This document shows, piece after piece, positions 44,442-50,968 of a stretch of DNA of 64,000 nt. Position 1 is the first letter of the stretch, and the number at the start of each line of letters is the position of its first letter. The notes beneath the pieces are model-generated. The model worked only from the letters and a program-made list of their open reading frames with translations, did no database searches and was not told the DNA's origin. The stretch is taken from contig CAZUEO010000005.1 of assembly GCA_964619675.1 (NCBI GenBank), forward strand, positions 1 to 64,000, given 5' to 3'. Origin of the DNA: JAPLMW01 sp964619675 (lineage in GTDB: Bacteria; Planctomycetota; Phycisphaerae; Sedimentisphaerales; UBA12454). Position numbers and translations under genes: made by a program.

Positions 44442-47069
44442 CTAATTCAATATCACATCATTAAGAGTTTTTACGGGGGCTTTAAAACTGACATCCTTAA
44501 ATTGCTCGAAATGCTTTTTGCCGCACTTGATTTTTTGTTGTTCTTCTTGTCGCAATTCCTCTATGCGATTTGTCCCTTTGGTTTCTGCAACAAAATAAAC
44601 TTTCTTATCTCCTTCATAAACCAGTGCCCAATCAGGATTATATGTACCGAGCGGAGTTTCTATCTTAAACCAGAAAGGCAGTTTGAGATAAAACTTGATA
44701 TCATCTCTTTTTTCACAGTCTTTTGCAAATTCCTTTTCCGTATAGCTTTCTATTTGAACATAATCATAAACGGTTTTTTCTTTTTTCATAACTTCGAATA
44801 AATCGTCAAGGTATCCGTAAAGTTCTTCACTGTCAAAAAGCCTCTGTTCCCAGTATGAATCTGCTATCTTTTCATATTTAATCCCATCAACCATCATTTC
44901 ATTTAGAACCTCGTTTATCTCGACACAAACTTTATCCATAAACTGCTGAGGGTTGATAAATACATCATCAATTTTGCCCGATTCAAGTAAAATGCGGCAA
45001 ATGGTATCACGGGTTAATCTGGTCTTGTTCTGAATGTATGAAAGAATATCCGGGACGGTTTCTATATCGCCATATAAATCCCTACTGGATTGTGTTCTGA
45101 GTTCTGCCGTAACAGCGGTTTTATCAATTTCAATATCGGCTTTGGTCCTTATCAGTTTTGGCTTTGTGATTTTAATATCACCTATTTTTTTGCCTGCCCT
45201 CTTTATCAATTCATTGGTATCATAATCAACGCTGTAATGGGTCTTCTGCTTAATTTTATCCCATAAGAGTTTAAAATTCTCATCAAGCTGTAAATTCTTT
45301 TGCAGCTTTATTTGTTTTTTCTTCTTTTTGTTCTTAATCCTGCCGCCGAAACTAACGCCGCATTCTTCTTCAATCTCAGACTGTAGGGCTTTTGCAAAAT
45401 CTTCATAATATTCATTCGCTATAACGGTAAGAATATTTATGTTTTCATCAAATACTCTTTTACCATCCTGATTTACAGGCAGTCTCATACCTCTGCCGAT
45501 CTCCTGTCTTTTCTTTAGTGTTGATTGTGTTTCATTCAGTGTGCATATTTGAAATACGTTTGGATTATCCCAGCCTTCGCGTAAGGCCGAATGTGAAAAT
45601 ATAAATCTCAAAGGTTCGTTCACATCAAGAAGCCGTTCTTTGTCTTTCATTATCAGTTGATACGCACTATCATCGTCTATGGTATCCCTCCCTTCGCGAG
45701 AATCCTTCCAGTTTCCTTTTTTATCCTGCGCGAAATAACCATTGTGAGCCTGCCGGGCCTTATAATTCAGCAACCCTTTATATTTGTTTTGGTTTCTTGC
45801 CTTTTCGTAAAATTCTTCAAACCATAAAGCTATTTTGCCTTTAACAGGATTTTCATTTTCATAATTGCGGTAATTAGCCACTCTGTCGATAAAGAACAGT
45901 GTTAAAACTTTTATCCCCTTATCTTTTAATCGTTTTTCCTTTTCAAAATGATTATTTATTGTGCTTTCAATTTGATACCTCATTATCTCATCGGTCAGCC
46001 CGCCTTGTTTTTGCCCGACATTAATAGTTATACCGTTATTAAATGTTATGCCCTCCCTGTCTATTTCACTTACAATAAATCCCTCTTTATACAGGTCCCT
46101 TTTGTTTGACTTTTCATAAAGGTCGTCGCCAACCGAAACATTCACATCTTTTTTCACGACCCCCTCGTTTGTATTAACATCTATTTTCAGCTTTGCGATT
46201 ATTTTTCTAGTTTGCGGTTTTATGCTTTTTACTTCAATATACGCCAGGTTGAAATTATCTGCCTCTGTTATCCCATCAACCTCAATTCTTTTGACAAGCC
46301 CCAAATCATAAGCCCTTACGGGGTCAAGCCGGTAAATTTCATTGTATCTTACCGTATGTGTTGCGGAATATCGAAGCGTGCATAATGGATTAAGATTTGC
46401 TATCGCCTGCCTCCTGATATCCGTCTCCATATTTTGAGGCTCATCTACGATAACTATCGGTCTTGTCGCCTTGATAAACTCTGCCGGCACTCCCCAGTCG
46501 CTTTGCTGAAAAAATATGTTTCCTGCCCTTGTGAACTGGTCTATATTCATTACCATTATCTGCAAAGTGTTGGTCGTTGCAAAATTTCTGGCAAGCCCTC
46601 TTTTTTTAGGGTCAAATTCGTGGTAATCCAGTGTCGGCTTTTCATAGAGCATATCAAAATGCTCTTTTGTTATTTCAAGGTTCTTTAATACGCCTTCTTT
46701 AATCGCCAGGCTCGGCACAACAATAATAAACTTCTTAAAACCGTAATTTTTATGTAATTCGTGTATCGTCCGCAGATAAACATAAGTTTTGCCCGTGCCG
46801 GTTTCCATCTCTATTGAAAAATGAAAACCATCGAGTTTATTTGAGACTTCTATTTCATTTCTCTGCTGAATAATTTGAAGATTTTTTAATATTGTTTCAT
46901 TGTCAAGGATTAAATTATTCGCAACAACGCTCAAAAATGTTCCGCCAACTGATGTAGCCTTTGCATAGGCAAAATCGCTCGCCCCCGCAGGTTGACCCGC
47001 AAATATTTCAACCGTTGCATTTATAGCATCTTTCTGAAATTCCTGATTTGCGTCAAATTGAAGTTTCAT
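44442..47069 (-). CDS. res: Type III restriction enzyme, helicase/nuclease (Res) subunit
   Basis: Cleaves DNA after ATP-driven motion when sites are unmethylated. From the ATG at 47069, 875 aa: helicase N-terminus with MKLQFDANQEFQKDAINA, Walker A E-M-E-T-G-T-G-K-T at about 87-95, box VIVDEPQNM, motif III RYSATH, a C-terminal RecA domain with REGWDNPNVFQICTLNE and RQEIGRGMRLPVN, and a PD-ExK-type nuclease end (N-P-D-W-A-L-V...F-V-A-E-T-K-G). All key motifs look intact. The TTG extension to 47099 is encoded by a dispersed AT-rich repeat lying just upstream. Confidence 0.93.
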   Translation of the reverse strand: MKLQFDANQEFQKDAINATVEIFAGQPAGASDFAYAKATSVGGTFLSVVANNLILDNETILKNLQIIQQRNEIEVSNKLDGFHFSIEMETGTGKTYVYLRTIHELHKNYGFKKFIIVVPSLAIKEGVLKNLEITKEHFDMLYEKPTLDYHEFDPKKRGLARNFATTNTLQIMVMNIDQFTRAGNIFFQQSDWGVPAEFIKATRPIVIVDEPQNMETDIRRQAIANLNPLCTLRYSATHTVRYNEIYRLDPVRAYDLGLVKRIEVDGITEADNFNLAYIEVKSIKPQTRKIIAKLKIDVNTNEGVVKKDVNVSVGDDLYEKSNKRDLYKEGFIVSEIDREGITFNNGITINVGQKQGGLTDEIMRYQIESTINNHFEKEKRLKDKGIKVLTLFFIDRVANYRNYENENPVKGKIALWFEEFYEKARNQNKYKGLLNYKARQAHNGYFAQDKKGNWKDSREGRDTIDDDSAYQLIMKDKERLLDVNEPLRFIFSHSALREGWDNPNVFQICTLNETQSTLKKRQEIGRGMRLPVNQDGKRVFDENINILTVIANEYYEDFAKALQSEIEEECGVSFGGRIKNKKKKKQIKLQKNLQLDENFKLLWDKIKQKTHYSVDYDTNELIKRAGKKIGDIKITKPKLIRTKADIEIDKTAVTAELRTQSSRDLYGDIETVPDILSYIQNKTRLTRDTICRILLESGKIDDVFINPQQFMDKVCVEINEVLNEMMVDGIKYEKIADSYWEQRLFDSEELYGYLDDLFEVMKKEKTVYDYVQIESYTEKEFAKDCEKRDDIKFYLKLPFWFKIETPLGTYNPDWALVYEGDKKVYFVAETKGTNRIEELRQEEQQKIKCGKKHFEQFKDVSFKAPVKTLNDVILN

Positions 47070-47107
47070 TTTGCACCAATTTGAAATTTGAAATCTCAAA
47101 TCTGAGA
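47070..47107. repeat. AT-rich dispersed phrase upstream of res
   Basis: AATTTGAAATTTGAAATCTC-AAATCTGAG, same family as the copies at 25970-25995, 47629-47735 and inside two coding genes. Confidence 0.6.
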
Positions 47108-47611
47108 TTATTTATCTTCTGGATAATCCTGCGGCCTGGCCTTTCTCAAAGTTTCCTGAATTTGTTTTTCAAACGCATCTGCACGTCTTTTCGCTTCATA
47201 TATGCCGCGTGTATTTTCATTTAAATGCCGTTGTCCTTTTATATCGCTGTTTTGCAGGCTGTCCGCCCATCCGCGTATCTGCCGTGAGCACGATTCCGCT
47301 TTTGATTTGAGATCTGAAATCTGAGATTTCAGATGTGCCGCTTCTGGAAACAGTTCTGTAAAAAGCAGCATTGAGCGTGTTTCTCCGCACGAGCCGCGGG
47401 AGATATATAAGAAGGCGAGCAGTTCCGCCGTTGAGCCGCGCTCAAATCCTTCTGCTATATTATTCGAAACTGAAAGCGAAGAACGACGCATCTGGTCGCG
47501 AAGGTCCCCGGGCTGATTGAAGAACTTGTCTTTAGTCAGCTCATACACTCCTTTGGCCAGTTCTATCGCTAACTGCCACACCGGTAAATCTTCAAACCGC
47601 TCATATTTCAT
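47108..47611 (-). CDS. Four-helix-bundle (S23-type) protein inside the restriction operon
   Basis: 167 aa of the four-helix-bundle family related to the S23 protein encoded in 23S rRNA intervening sequences. Seen: MKYERFEDLPVWQLAIELAK, DLRDQMRRSSLSVSNNIAEG, FLYISRGSCGETRSMLLF. Helix 4 is preceded by HLKSQISDLKSKAES (93-107), and the ISDLKS part is encoded by the dispersed AT-rich repeat. A C-terminal extension (RRADAFEKQIQETLRK) is also unlike the compact family. It lies between mod and res, though type III systems normally have the two adjacent. Function not known; a restriction-linked role is inference from position. Confidence 0.8.
   Translation of the reverse strand: MKYERFEDLPVWQLAIELAKGVYELTKDKFFNQPGDLRDQMRRSSLSVSNNIAEGFERGSTAELLAFLYISRGSCGETRSMLLFTELFPEAAHLKSQISDLKSKAESCSRQIRGWADSLQNSDIKGQRHLNENTRGIYEAKRRADAFEKQIQETLRKARPQDYPEDK
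47296..47335. repeat. AT-rich repeat in frame in the four-helix gene
   Basis: GATTTGAGATCTGAAATCTG-AGATTTCAG, encoding SQISDLKS. Matches the intergenic phrase GATTTGAGATTTCAAATTT. Confidence 0.65.
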
Positions 47612-47738
47612 CTTTTTTATCCTTCAAAACCTATTTGAAATTTGAAATCTCAAATCTGATATCCGTTTATGAAATCTGAAACTTCAAATCTGCTATTTTT
47701 TAGTTTTCTGAAATTTGAGATTTTAAATCTGAGATTCG
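47612..47738. repeat. Tandem AT-rich dispersed phrases between mod and the four-helix gene
   Basis: Several partial copies of (G/C)AAATTTGAAATCTCAAATCTGA within 127 bp, in both orientations. Short intergenic, no gene. Confidence 0.6.
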
Positions 47739-49610
47739 TCATATTACTTTAAATTCTATTCTTTCGCCTTCCATCTGCAGAGCCGTATTCGTCTTTAACC
47801 GGTCGTTATTACTAAAAGCAATATCAAGGCAGGTAAACCTCTGGGGCTTTTCTTTTATAATCTTTTCGACGAATTTTTTTGTTATTTTCTCTGCAAGGCA
47901 GATAATCTCCATACCGTCCGCAAGACTGAAATAATCAATTGAATCAAAATTTTTCTTTTCAATCTTTACATTCAAATCAAATCGGCTGTTTTTAAGAATA
48001 ATCTCAAAGAGCATATCTTCAACGGCCGCACCCTTTTTCGTATTATCAACGAACATCTTCATCTGCTCTTTTAATTGGCCGGCCGTTTTTATATCTTCTC
48101 GCCACTGCTTGAAATTACTCTGCTCTAATTTAAAGACCTTAAATCCCAAATCCAATTTGTTTTTGTCAAATTTGAGATTCCCTTCTATCTCCTTTTTTAT
48201 CTTTTCCGCCGCCCGCCGGAGCCTTTCCTTGCCTATTTCAGCTATTGTCTTAAAGCCCGCTTTATATGCCTCGCTGTCTTCTTCGCAAGGCTCTGCCAAC
48301 TGAACGCAGATAAATTTCCTGTTCCCGCCATCTTCAGCATTCAAAGCCATTACTGCGTGTGCCGTTGTACAAGACCCGGCAAAAAAATCGAGAACGATAT
48401 CATCTTCACCTAAGCCTTGTACTAACAGCTCTCTAATTAATTCTGTAGGCTTTGGGAACTCCATATATCTAGCTTTAAATAATTCTTCTAATTCATTGGT
48501 TCCATTTCTTGTATATATATCAGGTGCTATAATCGAAGAATAACCCGTGAACTCGTCATTAAGTTCAGAAAGAAATATTTTTCTGCGTGGTCTTCCTTTT
48601 TGTGACTGCGGCCAGATTATCCTATCTTCTTCAATCAATTTTTGCATGGTGTTTTTATCATATCGCCACCCCATTTTAGGTTTGCCATAATTAATACCAG
48701 TCTTGGGATTTATTAAGTCATAATGACAATTAGGCCTTTGTTCTTCCGGCAATAAACCTACCATATTTCCGCTTACCCAGTCTCCTCTTGGATCATTGTC
48801 TGGATTTTTGTATTGTTCTTTATTTCTTTCTGAACCTCTTATCCTATTTCCTGAAGTTCTCGTATAAACAAGTACATATTCATGATCGATCGAAACGCCC
48901 GTGATATTTCGATTATCTTTATTTTGACGGCTTTTCCAAATAAGTTGCGCAACAAAACTTTCCTCTCCAAAAATTTCATTCATAATCATTCGCAGGTTAT
49001 AGACTTCGTTGTCATCGATTGAAACAAAAATAACGCCGTCATCACGGAGCAGATTTCTTGCCAGAAAAAGTCTCGGATATATCATTGAAAGCCAGTTTGA
49101 ATGAAAATGGCCTGCATCTTTACTGTTCTTTCGCCAGAAACCGTCTTTTGTAAGTAGTCCTTCGGCGTCTTTTATCCCTGCCCGCAGTTCGTAATCTTCT
49201 TTCTCCTCTTTGAATCTGTCGGGATAAATAAAACTGTCGTTGCCGGTATTATATGGCGGGTCGATATAAATCATCTTTATTTTGCCGTAATAGGTTTTTT
49301 GCAGGACTTTAAGGACCTCTAAATTATCCCCTTCAATAAAAATATTTTCTGAGCTCTGAGATTTCAAATCTGAGATTTTCAGTGTTGCTGTCGTGGTTTC
49401 TTGTATATGGCGAAAGCACTCGCTTTTTCCCGCCCAGCTTAGGCCGTATCGTTCATTATTTGTATCGAGTTCTTCGCCGAGTGTTTGTTTTAGTTTGTCT
49501 GGGCTGATTTTGCCTTCGGCAAAAATCTCTGGGAAGCGGGATTTGAGCAGTTCCGCAAGTTCTTTTTGTGGGCTTGCCGAATTGCCGTCTATTTTATGTA
49601 TCTTTGCCAT
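47739..49610 (-). CDS. mod: Type III DNA-methyltransferase (Mod), adenine-N6, beta class
   Basis: Recognition and methylation subunit of the type III system. 623 aa. D-P-P-Y-N-T-G at about 119-125 (catalytic motif IV) precedes the SAM motif D-F-F-A-G-S-C-T-T-A-H-A-V-M at about 400-413, the order of beta-class enzymes. Seen also: FIEGDNLEVLKVLQKTYYGKIKMIYID, KDAGHFHSNWLSMIYPRL, GVIFVSIDDNEVYNLRMIM, NRKFICVQLAEPC. Residues about 78-86 (ISDLKSQSS) are encoded by the dispersed AT-rich repeat. AAAGGAGAAAT precedes the ATG. The recognition sequence cannot be read from the protein. Confidence 0.93.
   Translation of the reverse strand: MAKIHKIDGNSASPQKELAELLKSRFPEIFAEGKISPDKLKQTLGEELDTNNERYGLSWAGKSECFRHIQETTTATLKISDLKSQSSENIFIEGDNLEVLKVLQKTYYGKIKMIYIDPPYNTGNDSFIYPDRFKEEKEDYELRAGIKDAEGLLTKDGFWRKNSKDAGHFHSNWLSMIYPRLFLARNLLRDDGVIFVSIDDNEVYNLRMIMNEIFGEESFVAQLIWKSRQNKDNRNITGVSIDHEYVLVYTRTSGNRIRGSERNKEQYKNPDNDPRGDWVSGNMVGLLPEEQRPNCHYDLINPKTGINYGKPKMGWRYDKNTMQKLIEEDRIIWPQSQKGRPRRKIFLSELNDEFTGYSSIIAPDIYTRNGTNELEELFKARYMEFPKPTELIRELLVQGLGEDDIVLDFFAGSCTTAHAVMALNAEDGGNRKFICVQLAEPCEEDSEAYKAGFKTIAEIGKERLRRAAEKIKKEIEGNLKFDKNKLDLGFKVFKLEQSNFKQWREDIKTAGQLKEQMKMFVDNTKKGAAVEDMLFEIILKNSRFDLNVKIEKKNFDSIDYFSLADGMEIICLAEKITKKFVEKIIKEKPQRFTCLDIAFSNNDRLKTNTALQMEGERIEFKVI
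49345..49383. repeat. AT-rich repeat in frame in mod
   Basis: GAGATTTCAAATCTGAGATT-TTC, encoding part of LKISDLKSQSS ahead of the conserved ENIFIEGDNLEVLK block. Same phrase as in the adjacent four-helix gene. Confidence 0.65.
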
Positions 49611-50130
49611 TCGCTTATTTCTCCTTTGCTTCTAATTCGGCTCGATTTTCCCCTATTTTCTGCCATTCTTTTTTTCCCCAGATTTTTAAATCCGTGCCCG
49701 ATTCCTTAATTCTGTCTACTGAATTCTCCGTAAGGAGTCCATAGGACTGTATTCTGAATTCTCTTTTCCGCCATTCCTTTATTTCTCCTATGTTTACCCC
49801 GCCTGCCCTGTGAGATGTCTCTTAGACTATCTCATCAGGGTGAGATATCCGCCCGCAGGCGGCTCCTTTCACCAAATACCATATACTAAATGCCAAATAC
49901 TCTGGACTTCTTTGTACTCTTCGTGCCCTCTGTGGTGAGAGTTTAGTGTACATTTTTAATTTTTATTTGTCGTTTTTATTTTTTATTTTTTATATTTGAT
50001 ATTTTTTACTGGCGACCAGCGACCAGCGACTAATTATCGACTCGGCTATTCGACTTTCAACTCTTGCCCGCCGCAGGCGGGCCGGCGGTTCCATTATTCT
50101 GTAATCTATAATCTACAATCTGTAATCTGC
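49611..50130. repeat. Repeat-rich spacer between mlaE and the restriction island
   Basis: 520 bp with no gene. Phrases include TCTGTCTACTGAATTCTCC, hairpin copy 3 (49806-49840), TATCCGCCCGCAGGCGGC, ACCAAATACCATATACTAAATG, CTTCGTGCCCTCTGTGGTGA, AT-rich TTTTTATTTTTTATTTTTT, GCGACCAGCGACCAGCGAC, GCCCGCCGCAGGCGGGC and ATAATCTACAATCTGTAATC. The mlaE stop follows. Confidence 0.55.
49806..49840. repeat. Palindromic hairpin repeat, copy 3
   Basis: CCCTGTGAGAT-GTCT-CTT-AGAC-TATCTCATCAGGG. Compared with copy 2, GCCG/CGGC has become GTCT/AGAC and CCCC/GGGG has become CCCT/AGGG: paired substitutions on both arms. Confidence 0.65.
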
Positions 50131-50967
50131 TTAAAGCAGTATTTTCAATGGCCACAATGTTGAGTAAATAGCCTTGAATACCACTACCAGGACAAAGTCT
50201 ATCGCCAGTATCAGGATAAAACTGCCGACGAACCCTTCTGTACACGCCTGGCCTACGCCATGAGCACCTTCTTTGCAGTGGAAGCCTTTATAGCAGCTTA
50301 CGCCTGCGATTGCTGCTCCGAAGAAGAAGCCTTTTACAACGCCTATTGAGATATCCCACATTTCGACGCCTCCGGCGCTGAGGCTCCAGTAGGCTTTGCT
50401 ATTGATACCGAGGTAGGGTACGCTGATGAAGTATCCGCCGAGGATACCGAGGATATCGGCATAGATTATCAGGAATGGTGTAAGGAGCAGGCAGGCTATT
50501 AATCGTGGAGCCACGAGGTATTTTATTGGGTCGGTGCCCATACTGCGGACTGCCAGTATTTGTTCTGTTACGTTCATTGTGCCGAGTTCTGCGGTAAGTG
50601 CTCCGCCGACTCTGCCGGCGAGCATAACTGCTGCCAGCACAGGCCCCAGTTCTTTTACGACTGACAGGTTAATTAGTACGCCAAGATGTTCTTCAATTCC
50701 CAGCCCTGCAAGCTGGTCATAGGCCTGAATCGCAAGCACCATCCCCACAAACGCTCCGGTGATAGCAACGACGAGTACGCTGCGGACGCCGATGGCGAGC
50801 ATCTGATTCCATATCAATGGATAAGTCGGGGGCCTTAAACACGCTGCAAAGGAGGCGACTAAAGATTCAGCCTGAAACCTGGCGAATCTGCCGCAGTTGC
50901 CCACAGCGGTAACTACCCAGCCGCCCAACTGCTCCAGCATCGAACTTCTTGTTTGCTGCTGTGCCAT
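50131..50967 (-). CDS. mlaE: Mla-type ABC transporter permease
   Basis: Permease of the phospholipid (MlaFEDB-type) transporter in the inner membrane. 278 aa with five to six hydrophobic segments. Seen: AITGAFVGMVLAIQAYDQL, VVKELGPVLAAVMLAGRVGGALTAELGTM (the family's conserved E-L-G-P core), IKYLVAPRLIACLLLTPFL and the C-terminal ACTEGFVGSFILILAIDF. It starts one base after the alaS stop, so it is probably expressed from the alaS promoter. Its ATPase mlaF lies beyond the restriction island. Confidence 0.93.
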   Translation of the reverse strand: MAQQQTRSSMLEQLGGWVVTAVGNCGRFARFQAESLVASFAACLRPPTYPLIWNQMLAIGVRSVLVVAITGAFVGMVLAIQAYDQLAGLGIEEHLGVLINLSVVKELGPVLAAVMLAGRVGGALTAELGTMNVTEQILAVRSMGTDPIKYLVAPRLIACLLLTPFLIIYADILGILGGYFISVPYLGINSKAYWSLSAGGVEMWDISIGVVKGFFFGAAIAGVSCYKGFHCKEGAHGVGQACTEGFVGSFILILAIDFVLVVVFKAIYSTLWPLKILL

Positions 50968-50968
50968 A

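Noticed and set aside
47612..47738. Repeats between mod and the four-helix gene as a CRISPR array
   Set aside because: Copies are imperfect, in both orientations and irregularly spaced, with no cas genes nearby.
48361..48420. F-A-G-S-C-T-T instead of F-A-G-S-G-T-T in Mod as a loss-of-function mutation
   Set aside because: This position varies (Gly, Ala, Cys) among type III-type methyltransferases as I know the family, and the rest of the protein looks intact, so it is not good evidence of inactivation.
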